Numbered from the stretch's first letter, positions 8,183-16,943 are shown. The stretch is DNA of 64,000 bases from Cytophagaceae bacterium (GCA_027488815.1 JAIYAX010000025.1:1-64000); one strand, 5' to 3'. A program made the numbers and translations. Notes: generated from the sequence alone by a model not told the origin.

Positions 8183-9366
8183 AGAAGCTTAGCTACATAT
8201 TGACCCTTCTTATTCTGACTGTGGCCTACAGCCAGGCACAGGTGATCAATCTCACTCTGGCAGAGAAACTACATTCTGAAGGGAAACTTGAGTTGGCTAA
8301 ATCAGCAATAAATGAGGCGGCACTAAATAGTCAAACCCTGAACAATCCAAGGACCTGGTACGTACGATTGTTTATCTATAAAGACCTGTTCAAAGAGGCG
8401 AAAGGATTTAAAGAAAGAATAGCAGAGGCTGAGAATAACAGGAAAATCGCTATCGAGAGCGGTAGAAAATGTATTGACTTGGACACCAAGAAGGAGTACA
8501 ATAAAGAGTGTTACCAGATTATCAACTTCCTGAGGAGTTCAATCCTTTCGGATGGATATACTTCATTCAAAGCAAAAGACGATAAGAATGCGATCCGATT
8601 GCTTGAAGAGTTCATGTTAATCACCAATTCATTTACCAATACGCAGGAAGATGCTCAAGCCAATTTTATCGCAGGGGTAGCATGTTACAGGTCAAATGAA
8701 CTTCTGAAAGCAAGTAACTTTTTATCGAAAGCCGTTATGCTCAATTATCCTGACGGAGCACTTTATGTATATCTGGCCAAAGTATTGTGGTTGCAAAATA
8801 AACAAATGGAGGCTGTTCTTACTCTTGAAAAAGGATTTGAGCGCTATCCAAAGATGAAGGAAATAGTCTCTAATCTTTATGAGTTCAATAAAGAACTGAA
8901 GAGATATGAGAACAACAGACAAGTGTTGACGAAGGCAACCGTCAACAATCCTGCTGATATTGATTATTGGATACTCCTTGCCATCACATATGAAGACCTG
9001 GCAGAATTGAAATCTGATTTGGACAAAAACAATGTTTTGGATAGTGCAAAGATTGCCTATAAGAAAGCGCTGGAGCTTAATCCAAATGATGATGTGGCCA
9101 GTTCTAATTTGGGAATCTTGTTATATAATCAAGGGGTTAATATCATCAATACCGTAAGTATTGATACAGATATCGTTGGTATTGGAGAAATACAGGGCAA
9201 GGCATTGGTAATGTTTAAAGAATCACTACCCTACATGCTCAAGGCTTTCGAATTGAATCCCAAGCGCAAGGAAACCCTCAAGGGATTGGAGAACATCTAC
9301 CACATCATTGGTGAGTTCGATAAGTCCAATCAGTTCAAGCTGCTTTATCAAAAAGAGTCTGAGTAG
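8179..9366 (+). CDS. Periplasmic TPR-repeat protein
   Basis: A 395-aa exported protein with the signal peptide MKKLSYILTLLILTVAYSQA, cleaved before residue 21. Helical hairpins with TPR spacing run over residues 25-390; the clearest are near residues 155-260 (ANFIAGVACYRSNELLKA, AVLTLEKGFERYP) and 290-390 (AYKKALELNPNDDVASSNLG, MLKAFELNPKRKETLKGLE). TPRs act as protein-binding scaffolds. The TTG start overlaps the YfiR stop (TTGA) and gives a perfect signal peptide, so it is secure. The operon places it between a periplasmic YfiR protein and a membrane phosphatase, so it may link periplasmic sensing to that phosphatase; this is inference. Confidence 0.8.
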   Translation: MKKLSYILTLLILTVAYSQAQVINLTLAEKLHSEGKLELAKSAINEAALNSQTLNNPRTWYVRLFIYKDLFKEAKGFKERIAEAENNRKIAIESGRKCIDLDTKKEYNKECYQIINFLRSSILSDGYTSFKAKDDKNAIRLLEEFMLITNSFTNTQEDAQANFIAGVACYRSNELLKASNFLSKAVMLNYPDGALYVYLAKVLWLQNKQMEAVLTLEKGFERYPKMKEIVSNLYEFNKELKRYENNRQVLTKATVNNPADIDYWILLAITYEDLAELKSDLDKNNVLDSAKIAYKKALELNPNDDVASSNLGILLYNQGVNIINTVSIDTDIVGIGEIQGKALVMFKESLPYMLKAFELNPKRKETLKGLENIYHIIGEFDKSNQFKLLYQKESE

Positions 9367-9443
9367 TCTGACAAGATGATAGGAAATATTTTTTTTCCTG
9401 TGCATCATATGCCAAGTAAACTTATTTTTGGGTCTATAAACCT

Positions 9444-11279
9444 TTGAAATTGAGGTACAGACTAACCATAGGACGGAAAATTGGGATCGGTTTTGGTATC
9501 CTTATCTTCCTGACTCTCATCAACTTCGTACTCACGCTGGATACGGTCAACAAAAGTACTGACCTTAACAACAGCATCAATACCATCTACACGCCTTCTG
9601 TGCAGTTGTTTGAACGGCTCAATTACATGCTGCTCAGATCAAATAAGTACATCGAAAACTGGGTGGCAAGAGATGTAGAAGCTCCGTCTTCACCTGTCAA
9701 GGAACCCCTGCGCAAAATCATCAATGTAGAGTATCCAGCCCTGAAAAAGCAAATCAGGGAAATGAGTAAGTATTGGCCTGAGAAGGATCAAAAAAGAGTT
9801 GATACGCTTATTATTAAGATTGATGCTCTTTTTCATGACCACTATTCACAAGTGATGAATGGCCTGAACTCCTATGAAAGTTATCAGGATCCGATCATTA
9901 AGTTCATGTGGTCAGACTATGTCTACGCAGCAACCATTCCAGTTGAAATTGAGCAAATCCAGAAAGAACTCTCAGCGATCATAGAGTACGAGCGAAACAA
10001 TGCCGACAAAGCCAGCAATCAAATGGTGGACTCGTTTGACGTGCTGCAAACGGTAGTAAGGAACTCAGGAGTATTGCTCGTTATCGGAGGTATTTTGATT
10101 GCCTTCTTCACTATTCGCACCATTGTAAAACCAATCAAAGAGCTTCAGGGAGTTATTCAATTGCTTGGGAAAGGTATTTTCCCCAAAGAGAACATCATCA
10201 AAGGCAATGATGAGATTGGTGAAATGTCGATTGCGCTTGAAAACCTGATCAATGGCTTAAAGCGAACAACAGATTTTTCAAGAGAAATAGGAAATAGCAA
10301 TTTCAAAGCACATTATGATCCACTTTCCGCACAGGATGTTTTAGGACATGCCTTGCTTAAAATGCGTGGTCAGTTAAAAGAAAGTGAACAGCGCTTGGAA
10401 GCTAAAGTGTTAGAGCGTACTCAGGAGGTCATCAAACAGAACAAAGAGATACAGAAGCAGAGAGATGAGATCGAGGAGAAGAATAAGAGTTTACAGGTTC
10501 TTTATCAAAATGTAACGGATAGTATTCGCTATGCCAAGCGAATACAGCAATCCATTCTTCCTCCGATTGAAGTGGTCAGAGAGGCGTTACCAGAGTCATT
10601 TGTGCTATACAAACCCAAAGATATTGTTTCCGGGGATTTTTATTGGATGGATGATAGCATGAAGGATATTACCTGGATCGCTGCAGTTGACTGCACAGGT
10701 CATGGTGTTCCCGGGGCATTTATGTCCATCATTGGTTATAATTCACTTAACCAGATCATCGTTGAGAATAAGCCTTCGGTATCTGCAGCAGCAGTGCTCA
10801 ATAGGCTTAAAGCATTGGTTAGCCAATCCTTGAGGCAAACCCAGGATGGTGAGTCTTCCAAAGATGGAATGGACATCGCACTTTGTAAAATTGATAAAAA
10901 GAAGAAAGTGATTGAATTTGCCGGTGCTTTCAACCCCTTGCTTTATATCAAAACCTCACAAAGCAATGAACTACTGGAGATAAAAGGAAACAAATTCCCC
11001 ATTGGTATCTACATGCAGGAGGAAGATGAGCAGTTCACCAATCATCAGATCAAAATTGATGACGGCGACTCCTTCTACATCTTCTCCGATGGCTATGCAG
11101 ATCAGATCGGTGGACCAAGGAATAAGAAATTCCTCATTAAGAACTTTAGAAACCTGCTTTGCGAAATATATATGGAAAGTATGGAAAGGCAAAGGCAGAT
11201 CCTTAATGAAACTCTGGAGGAGTGGAAAGGTGAGCACGATCAGGTAGATGATATTCTTGTAATTGGTTTCAGGCTATAA
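9444..11279 (+). CDS. SiaA-like membrane PP2C (SpoIIE-type) phosphatase with HAMP domain
   Basis: A 611-aa inner-membrane protein. The order is TM1 (about 13-32), a helical periplasmic sensor (33-205, four-helix-bundle-like), TM2 (207-227), HAMP (228-280), a charged coiled coil (318-365) and a SpoIIE/PP2C domain (380-611). Metal-binding acidic residues are D398 in SGDFYW, D416 in DCTGHGVPGAF, and D602/D603 near the end. In Pseudomonas, SiaA dephosphorylates SiaC. The TTG start is needed to include TM1; the next in-frame ATG is at residue 62. A -7-like TATTTTTG at 9423-9430 lies just upstream without a good -33, so the gene may also have its own weak promoter. SiaB- and SiaC-like genes follow. 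Confidence 0.88.
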   Translation: MKLRYRLTIGRKIGIGFGILIFLTLINFVLTLDTVNKSTDLNNSINTIYTPSVQLFERLNYMLLRSNKYIENWVARDVEAPSSPVKEPLRKIINVEYPALKKQIREMSKYWPEKDQKRVDTLIIKIDALFHDHYSQVMNGLNSYESYQDPIIKFMWSDYVYAATIPVEIEQIQKELSAIIEYERNNADKASNQMVDSFDVLQTVVRNSGVLLVIGGILIAFFTIRTIVKPIKELQGVIQLLGKGIFPKENIIKGNDEIGEMSIALENLINGLKRTTDFSREIGNSNFKAHYDPLSAQDVLGHALLKMRGQLKESEQRLEAKVLERTQEVIKQNKEIQKQRDEIEEKNKSLQVLYQNVTDSIRYAKRIQQSILPPIEVVREALPESFVLYKPKDIVSGDFYWMDDSMKDITWIAAVDCTGHGVPGAFMSIIGYNSLNQIIVENKPSVSAAAVLNRLKALVSQSLRQTQDGESSKDGMDIALCKIDKKKKVIEFAGAFNPLLYIKTSQSNELLEIKGNKFPIGIYMQEEDEQFTNHQIKIDDGDSFYIFSDGYADQIGGPRNKKFLIKNFRNLLCEIYMESMERQRQILNETLEEWKGEHDQVDDILVIGFRL

Positions 11280-11366
11280 TTAAGCAATGAAAGAGAAAGA
11301 TTGTAACTTTGAGTTTGGCAATTACCCAATAAACATGGTGAACCCAACTCGTATAAACTAAGCCAC

Positions 11367-11918
11367 ATGATTGACCTATACAGTTTATATGAAAGAATGC
11401 ATGATAACAACATCATGCTGTCTTTTAAAGGCGAGGTTACTTTTGATCTGATCGACTCTATCTTAAAGATTATAGAAGGTCGTTTGGACAAAATGGAAGA
11501 CGACCGAAAGACCATGAAAAAAGTCTACAATATTTTGGTTGAGTGTTTGCAGAATCTTTGCCATCATGTTGACTCAATTGAGATGGATGAGACCATGGCA
11601 AACATGAACAGAACAGCAATACTTATCATTTTTAGTGATGAGCATGCCTATCATGTAGTTACGGGTAACTATATCCAGAATGAGAATGTGACACCATTAC
11701 GCTCCTGGTTAGATCAGATAAACTCTAACACCAAAGAGGAGCTAAGGGAGTTGTACAAGAAAATCCTAAACAACGAGCAGTTCTCAGCCAAAGGTGGAGG
11801 TGGGTTGGGCTTTATTGATATTGCCCGTAAATCCGGACAGAAGTTGCTGTACAATTTTCAGCCTGTCAATACCAAGTATTCATTTTTTAGTTTTCAGATC
11901 AACATACCTAAACAGTAG
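11367..11918 (+). CDS. SiaB-like (DUF6272) GHKL-fold protein kinase
   Basis: A 183-aa cytosolic protein with a HATPase (GHKL) fold like SiaB and anti-sigma-factor kinases. An N-box-like segment NILVECLQNLCHH gives E59 and N63, and a glycine-rich lid GGGGLGFIDIARKSG lies at residues 143-157. In Pseudomonas, SiaB phosphorylates a threonine of SiaC, opposing the SiaA phosphatase. The length and motif order fit the SiaB family. It lies 87 nt after the phosphatase gene; that gap contains TAACTTTG (11304-11311), a perfect -7 element without a recognisable -33. The SiaC-like gene starts 13 nt downstream. Confidence 0.85.
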   Translation: MIDLYSLYERMHDNNIMLSFKGEVTFDLIDSILKIIEGRLDKMEDDRKTMKKVYNILVECLQNLCHHVDSIEMDETMANMNRTAILIIFSDEHAYHVVTGNYIQNENVTPLRSWLDQINSNTKEELRELYKKILNNEQFSAKGGGGLGFIDIARKSGQKLLYNFQPVNTKYSFFSFQINIPKQ

Positions 11919-11931
11919 TATAGATACTGCC

Positions 11932-12312
11932 ATGGAGCCACTTATTATAGAACCATCAAATACCACACCTAAAGTTAAGTTTGATCCTGCAACCGGGGTT
12001 ATGCTACTAAGCGGCAGGTCTACTCCTGAAAACTCAGTCGAGTTTTACAAACAGATGTTGGACTGGCTTGACGAGTATGCAGGCAGACCTTGTCAGCGAA
12101 CGGAACTCAATATCAAACTTGAGTATTTTAATACCTCATCATCCAAATGCCTTCTTGATATTTTCAAAAGCTTCAATAATCTGCATAAAGCAGGTAATGA
12201 CGTGATTGTAAAGTGGTATTATGAGGAAGAGGATGAAGATATGCAAGAGGCCGGTGAAGATTACTCCGACTTACTAAATGTTCCATTTGAGATCATAGAG
12301 GTAAAGGAGTAA
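11932..12312 (+). CDS. SiaC-like (DUF1987) phospho-switch protein
   Basis: A 126-aa cytosolic protein of the DUF1987/SiaC family. The hallmark segment LEYFNTSSSK is present, with threonine at residue 68; from memory, Thr68 is also the residue phosphorylated in Pseudomonas SiaC. Upstream features are PKVKFDPATGVMLLSGRS and ENSVEFYKQMLDWL; an acidic EEEDEDMQEAGEDY stretch precedes the C-terminal strand. The start is the ATG at 11932; a longer frame opening at 11794 would run through the SiaB coding region. Dephosphorylated SiaC activates the cyclase SiaD in Pseudomonas; the partner here is unknown. The next gene starts 1 nt after its stop. Confidence 0.88.
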   Translation: MEPLIIEPSNTTPKVKFDPATGVMLLSGRSTPENSVEFYKQMLDWLDEYAGRPCQRTELNIKLEYFNTSSSKCLLDIFKSFNNLHKAGNDVIVKWYYEEEDEDMQEAGEDYSDLLNVPFEIIEVKE

Positions 12313-12313
12313 G

Positions 12314-12796
12314 ATGAAGAAAAGCGAGATCTTCGAGAAGGAAGGCAATTATGTAGAGGAGCTTAGAGAGTATTGCGATATGCAATCGGCCAATGTACCC
12401 GAACTGAGGACCAAGCTTCTTGAGACTGTCAACCATTATGAAGAGCTCATCAACCAGGCGCAGCTTATTACCAAAGTAAGTGACCGCCTTCAGCACAAAC
12501 TCAATAACCTGAATGACAAACTTAATGTCAAAAACATTGAGCTTCAGGAAACCATTGATGAATTAACCAAGGCAAGGGCAAGCCGTAAGGCCACCACGAT
12601 CGTTCTTGTGGTAGCGATAGCTCTTTTCTTTTTCTCTGAGGCCTTGCTAGAGCCTTACATCGAGACACATACAAGTAATTTTTACCTGGGTTTTGCAGCC
12701 AAGTTTGGACTCATGTTGCTCCTCAAACCTATTGATTTTGTGATTGAGAAATGGTTGTTGCAAGATGCCCTTAAAAAAGCCGGCAAAACCGGTTAG
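12314..12796 (+). CDS. Small coiled-coil membrane protein, last gene of the Sia-like operon
   Basis: A 160-aa protein that I cannot assign to a characterised family. Residues 1-90 are highly charged with heptad-like leucines (ELINQAQLITKVSDRLQ, KLNNLNDKLNVKNIELQ), predicting a cytoplasmic coiled coil. Two hydrophobic segments follow, at about 94-113 and 122-146, and a basic tail ends the protein. It occupies the place that the diguanylate cyclase SiaD holds in Pseudomonas siaABCD. The spacing of 1 nt from the SiaC-like gene implies co-translation. A role as the membrane output or partner of the SiaC-like protein is inference from context. It is convergent with comB, with a 3-nt gap. Confidence 0.75.
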   Translation: MKKSEIFEKEGNYVEELREYCDMQSANVPELRTKLLETVNHYEELINQAQLITKVSDRLQHKLNNLNDKLNVKNIELQETIDELTKARASRKATTIVLVVAIALFFFSEALLEPYIETHTSNFYLGFAAKFGLMLLLKPIDFVIEKWLLQDALKKAGKTG

Positions 12797-12799
12797 GAG

Positions 12800-13510
12800 T
12801 CAGATAACTAAAGCCTCCCCATTAAAGTACGGGACAACAGGGTAAAGATCCTCGGAGAGGCAAAATTCTATATCCCGCTCAATTCCAAGGCCTTGTAGCC
12901 TTTTCACATGCGAACTTTTTTGGATAAGCTCCCATTTGTTCAGCATTGACTGTTGATACAGGCTCAAAGCAAGCAAATTGTCGTCAGTGGATGAGCTGAA
13001 ATGAGGCAGTAGTTTATGAAGAAGTGCGCCTGTAAAAAGCGTATCCTCGATGTTTGGCTTACCTTTCCAGGCGGCGCACAAAAGCAAAGTGTCTTGATTT
13101 TTCTCGATCAGGAATTTGCTTAAAGCAGTGATGTTTAAAAAGCCCCCGATTAGGATCAATGAAGCACTTGAAGATTTACTGATCGCTTCTGTTCCATTTG
13201 TAGTGGTGAAAACGATGGTTTTTCCTTTAAGCTCCTCTGCCATGTAGCTGAATGGAGAGTTACCAAGATCAAATCCCTCTGCTTTTTTGCCATCTCGCTC
13301 TGCTGCAGTGATGAACCCAAGCCTTTTGTAGGCCTCGCATTGCTCTAGTTTAGCCACTGGTATGATACCAGCAACCTCATGAGCCAAGGCTGTAATAATG
13401 GTAGACGTTGCCCTCAAAACATCAACTATGACCACCACTCTGTTCTGAAGAGGATACAAATGTAGAAGCTGCGGAGAAAGGCAAACTTCTACGTTAGGCT
13501 GCGCATTCAT
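12800..13510 (-). CDS. comB: 2-phosphosulfolactate phosphatase
   Basis: A 236-aa Mg-dependent acid phosphatase of the ComB family, which converts 2-phosphosulfolactate to sulfolactate. Family blocks are [17 protein letters not shown] near residue 28, [20 protein letters not shown] near 68, [12 protein letters not shown] near 98 and [20 protein letters not shown] near 143. In methanogens it serves coenzyme M synthesis. In Bacteroidota the product's use is not established, so the in vivo substrate is uncertain. The ATG overlaps the gcvT stop (ATGA, 13507-13510), making gcvT-comB a coupled pair. Confidence 0.9.
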   Translation of the reverse strand: MNAQPNVEVCLSPQLLHLYPLQNRVVVIVDVLRATSTIITALAHEVAGIIPVAKLEQCEAYKRLGFITAAERDGKKAEGFDLGNSPFSYMAEELKGKTIVFTTTNGTEAISKSSSASLILIGGFLNITALSKFLIEKNQDTLLLCAAWKGKPNIEDTLFTGALLHKLLPHFSSSTDDNLLALSLYQQSMLNKWELIQKSSHVKRLQGLGIERDIEFCLSEDLYPVVPYFNGEALVI

Positions 13511-14595
13511 TTTTTTATAAAGGGCAAAGTGACCACAGTAGCAGACTGTAACTGTCCTCTTATGCTGATGTAAATTGAATTTCCTATCTCAGCCATAGGT
13601 GTTGGCACATACCCCATGCCTATCCCTTTTTGTAGCACTGGTGATTGGGTGCCACTTGTTACCTTTCCTATCACATTTCCCTGAGCATCGCAAATGGGGT
13701 AATGCGCTCTGGGAATTGACTTTTCCTGCATCTCAAATGCAACAAGCTTTCGTTTAACTCCTTCTTCTTTTTGTTTTTTTAATGATACACTATTGTTGAA
13801 CTCCTTACTGAATTTGGTGATCCAGCCCAGTCCTGCCTCAAGGGGAGAGGTGTTGTCGTCTATATCATTGCCATACAGGCAAAAGCCCATTTCTAGCCTC
13901 AAAGTGTCTCTTGCACCTAGTCCGATGGGCTTGATGTCAAAGGCTTTTCCAGCTTCAAAAATGGCATTCCATACTTTAACGATGTCCTTGTTTTTTACAT
14001 AGATTTCAAAGCCACCTGCTCCGGTATATCCGGTTGCAGAAATTAGTACGTTCTCAACCCCGGCAAATTCCCCTATTTTAAAGGTATAGTATTCCATAGA
14101 AGCCAGGTCAACGGAGGTTAAAGTGGAAAGAGCAGCGGTAGCTTTGGGCCCTTGTACTGCAAGCAAGGAGGTTTCATCTGACACATTGGTCATTTTGACT
14201 CCATGCTGGTTAAACTTGGAGATCCAATCCCAATCTTTTTGAATGTTGGAGGCATTCACCACCAGGTAATAACTGTTTTCCGATAGGCGATAGACCAATA
14301 AATCGTCAACAATGCCGCCAGATAGGTTAGGCAAACAGGAGTATTGCACCTTACCATCATAAAGTTTTGAAGCATCGTTTGAGCTTACTTTCTGTATCAG
14401 GTCAAGTGAACCCGGTCCTTCCAGAATAAATTCACCCATATGGGAAACATCAAAGACTCCAACGCTATTGCGCACCTTCATATGCTCCTCAATATCAGAG
14501 CTGTAACGCACGGGCATGTTGTAGCCTGCAAAGGGTACCACTTTAGCACCCAGTGCCTGATGGATGTCGTTCAAGGCGACTATTTTTAGTTCCAT
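13507..14595 (-). CDS. gcvT: Glycine cleavage system T protein (aminomethyltransferase)
   Basis: A 362-aa folate-dependent aminomethyltransferase, the T component of the glycine cleavage complex. It releases ammonia from the aminomethyl-lipoyl H protein and forms methylene-tetrahydrofolate. Visible features are the N-terminal [23 protein letters not shown], the [15 protein letters not shown] block, [17 protein letters not shown] and the C-terminal [12 protein letters not shown] and GMGYV segments. The length is normal (about 360-375 aa). The gcvH and gcvP genes are not in this window. It lies 33 nt downstream of rnhB on the same strand, and no glycine riboswitch is visible in that gap. Confidence 0.96.
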   Translation of the reverse strand: MELKIVALNDIHQALGAKVVPFAGYNMPVRYSSDIEEHMKVRNSVGVFDVSHMGEFILEGPGSLDLIQKVSSNDASKLYDGKVQYSCLPNLSGGIVDDLLVYRLSENSYYLVVNASNIQKDWDWISKFNQHGVKMTNVSDETSLLAVQGPKATAALSTLTSVDLASMEYYTFKIGEFAGVENVLISATGYTGAGGFEIYVKNKDIVKVWNAIFEAGKAFDIKPIGLGARDTLRLEMGFCLYGNDIDDNTSPLEAGLGWITKFSKEFNNSVSLKKQKEEGVKRKLVAFEMQEKSIPRAHYPICDAQGNVIGKVTSGTQSPVLQKGIGMGYVPTPMAEIGNSIYISIRGQLQSATVVTLPFIKK

Positions 14596-14628
14596 ATGAG
14601 ATTGAATTTAAGGGCCAAAAATAGCAGA

Positions 14629-15246
14629 TTATACCTGCCTGCTAGCCTGTTGAGTTGATTTTGAGAACGAATTTATTACAGGAGAAAAGGAAAGGCGATG
14701 GTGGATGCAACTACCATGGGTTTCAAGGGCTTTTTGATGCTCTGCTGTAGCGTACCCTTTGTTTCTGTGCCAGCCATACTGCGGATATGCATGGTCCAGG
14801 TCCTTCATGATTTGATCCCGGTAGGTTTTAGCAAGAATGGAAGCTGCTGCCACATGCTGAGCCTTTTGATCCCCTTTGACCAGACAGGTGTGGTTGATAA
14901 AAGGAAAGGGTTTAAACCAGTTGCCATCAATAACTAAATGTACAGGCGACATTGATAATGCACTTACAGCTCTGTGCATAGCGATAAATGTGGCTTGAAG
15001 GATATTGTACCGGTCAATTTCTTCTACTGTAGCTTGCCCAATAGCCCAGGAAATTGCCTGTGATTTGATGATGGCGCCAAACTCTTCTCGCTGCCCTGCA
15101 TTTAAAAGCTTGCTATCGTTTAGTCCCTTTAGGCTGAATTTTTCAGGTAAGATGACCGCAGCAGCCACGACCGGCCCTGCAAGGCATCCTCTTCCGGCCT
15201 CATCAATTCCGGCCTCCGGTAACAAACCAGATACATTCGAAATCAT
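14629..15246 (-). CDS. rnhB: Ribonuclease HII
   Basis: A 205-aa nuclease that cleaves the RNA strand of RNA/DNA hybrids and single misincorporated ribonucleotides. The RNase HII signature GIDEAGRGCLAGPVVAAAV is near the N-terminus, and the later acidic catalytic residue lies in HLVIDGNWF. AASILAKTYRDQIM and YGWHRNKGYAT complete the family blocks. I chose the ATG at 15246; an upstream ATG at 15339 would overlap the divergent NUDIX gene and add 31 atypical residues. It is followed by gcvT and comB on the same strand. Confidence 0.95.
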   Translation of the reverse strand: MISNVSGLLPEAGIDEAGRGCLAGPVVAAAVILPEKFSLKGLNDSKLLNAGQREEFGAIIKSQAISWAIGQATVEEIDRYNILQATFIAMHRAVSALSMSPVHLVIDGNWFKPFPFINHTCLVKGDQKAQHVAAASILAKTYRDQIMKDLDHAYPQYGWHRNKGYATAEHQKALETHGSCIHHRLSFSPVINSFSKSTQQASRQV

Positions 15247-15287
15247 TCTATTCTCAGTTAAATAGACGAATTTGGCGAAAAAAAGGA

Positions 15288-15851
15288 ATGACCCCTGATC
15301 CCTATAAAAATCCTTGGAAAACCCTTGCCAGCAAGCCAATATATGAGAACCCCTGGATCAAGGTCCGTGAAGATCAAGTGCTTAACCCCTCCAACAAACC
15401 CGGGATTTACGGAGTGGTGAGTTTCAAAAACAAAGCTATCGGGATAATTCCTATTGATCATGAGGGCAATACATGGCTGGTAGGGCAATATCGATATGCA
15501 TTAAAGGAATACTCATGGGAAATCCCAATGGGAGGGGGACCTGTGCAGGAGGATATTCTGCTTTCTGCCCAAAGGGAACTGAAAGAGGAAACAGGTCTTT
15601 CAGCAGGTTCCTGGGAGCTGATCATGCGGATACATACCTCTAATTCAGTGACCGATGAAGAGGGTTTTGTCTTTTTGGCCAGAGATTTAAGGGAGGGGAG
15701 GCCTGAGTTCGAAGAAACTGAAGACCTGGCAATACGAAAACTCCCATTTACGGAGGCATTGCAAATGGTTATGGACCAGAAGATTACAGATAGCCTAAGC
15801 ATTGCAGGCATATTAAAAGCTTCAGTACTTCTGCAAATCAACTTAAGCTAA
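15288..15851 (+). CDS. NUDIX hydrolase (ADP-ribose pyrophosphatase-like)
   Basis: A 187-aa pyrophosphohydrolase. The full NUDIX box G-x5-E-x7-RE-U-x-EE-x-G-U is present at residues 82-104, with E88, R96-E97, E100-E101 and G103. The preceding VGQYRYALKEYSWEIP is typical of the ADP-ribose/NDP-sugar pyrophosphatase branch, which makes ADP-ribose hydrolysis the likeliest activity. The ATG follows an AAAGGA ribosome-binding site. It diverges from rnhB (41-nt gap) and converges on the OmpA lipoprotein gene with a 3-nt gap. Confidence 0.9.
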   Translation: MTPDPYKNPWKTLASKPIYENPWIKVREDQVLNPSNKPGIYGVVSFKNKAIGIIPIDHEGNTWLVGQYRYALKEYSWEIPMGGGPVQEDILLSAQRELKEETGLSAGSWELIMRIHTSNSVTDEEGFVFLARDLREGRPEFEETEDLAIRKLPFTEALQMVMDQKITDSLSIAGILKASVLLQINLS

Positions 15852-15854
15852 ACC

Positions 15855-16841
15855 TTATTCCAGAATTTTGAAAAGGTCGTCAAGCCTTGGTGTCAGGATC
15901 AATTCAGTTCTGCGGTTCTTTTGTCGTGCTGCGCTATTTTTTGCTGAATCAATGGGGCTGTATTGGGAGCGACCAGCAGCAGTCAGGTTTTCGGCAGGCA
16001 CTCCTTCATTTTGAAGAATTCGCACGATTGCATTTGCCCTGAGCACACTCAAATCCCAGTTATCCTGCATCCCTGCTGTTCCTTTTGTAATCGGAACATC
16101 ATCTGTATGGCCTTCAACCAATATAATTACTTCTTTGTGGTTTTTTAGCACGCCGGATACCTTTTTCAGAGCATCTTTTCCTTTATTGTCAACAGAGTAT
16201 GATCCTGATTTGAAGAGTAAATCTTCGCTTAACGACACATATACCTTCCCATTTTTTATCTGCACAGTAAGGTCGCTTTCTTTAAAACTTAACAAGGCAT
16301 CGGATATTTGAGCACGAAGGGCATTCACCGATTTTTCTTTTTCTGATAAGATGTTTTCAAGCTCTTTCATTTTCTTTTCTCTTGCCAACAGGTCATCATT
16401 CAGTTTTTTTACTTTTTGCTGTGCTTCAACAAGATTGGCCTCAATTGCCATAATTTCCTTTTCTCTAAGAGCTAGGTCCTTTGATAGTTTACTTTGCTCT
16501 GCAGTACTATTAGATGCCAGCCGTTCATGGTTTTTAAGCAAGCTTTCATATGTAGCATTGAGTTCTTTGTAAAGTTTTTGAGCTCGATCAAAATCCACAG
16601 CCATGGTTGCAGAGTCATTTGTAAGTCTACCCAGGCGCTTATTCAGCCCAGCCAATTCTTCATTGGCCTTTTGAAAATCAGCAGTAAGCTTGTCAATGTC
16701 TTTTCGACATTGCTCACTTTCACCCTGGTATTTTATCTTTTCAGCATTTAGCCGCTCATATTTATTTGCCGATACACAACTGCCCAATAAAACGAGAAAG
16801 GCAAAAGCGGATAAGGTTGAAAGCCGGATATGGTTTGTCAT
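15855..16841 (-). CDS. OmpA-family lipoprotein with long coiled coil
   Basis: A 328-aa outer-membrane lipoprotein. The signal peptide ends in the lipobox LLGS|C at about residue 21. A long coiled coil follows (about 25-180, with many Lys/Glu/Leu heptads such as LSKDLALREKEIMAIEANL). Residues 190-320 form an OmpA C-terminal peptidoglycan-binding domain with VEGHTDDVPI, the NWDLSVLRANAIVRIL helix and RQKNRRTELILTP. It would tether the outer membrane to peptidoglycan. The start at 16841 gives a proper lipoprotein signal; the upstream ATG at 16898 would not. It diverges from the SDR gene. Confidence 0.9.
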   Translation of the reverse strand: MTNHIRLSTLSAFAFLVLLGSCVSANKYERLNAEKIKYQGESEQCRKDIDKLTADFQKANEELAGLNKRLGRLTNDSATMAVDFDRAQKLYKELNATYESLLKNHERLASNSTAEQSKLSKDLALREKEIMAIEANLVEAQQKVKKLNDDLLAREKKMKELENILSEKEKSVNALRAQISDALLSFKESDLTVQIKNGKVYVSLSEDLLFKSGSYSVDNKGKDALKKVSGVLKNHKEVIILVEGHTDDVPITKGTAGMQDNWDLSVLRANAIVRILQNEGVPAENLTAAGRSQYSPIDSAKNSAARQKNRRTELILTPRLDDLFKILE

Positions 16842-16943
16842 AATAATGGATCGATGGTATTGAAAATATTTAGTAAAACTACTTTTCCTGAAACGCAAAG
16901 TCTATACCTTGCGAGCGGTAAGATATAAACATCTGATACAATT

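Noticed and set aside
9376-9412. Terminator between the TPR and SiaA-like genes
   Set aside because: GATGATAGGAAA...TTTTCCT...ATCAT can pair, but the stem is A/T-rich and interrupted, and no T-run follows it; too weak to call.
12314-12796. Degenerate SiaD (GGDEF) protein
   Set aside because: No GGDEF, RxxD or PP2C/GAF remnants are visible; the gene is intact and far too short.
13507-14628. Glycine riboswitch before gcvT
   Set aside because: The upstream gap is 33 nt, too short for the aptamer.
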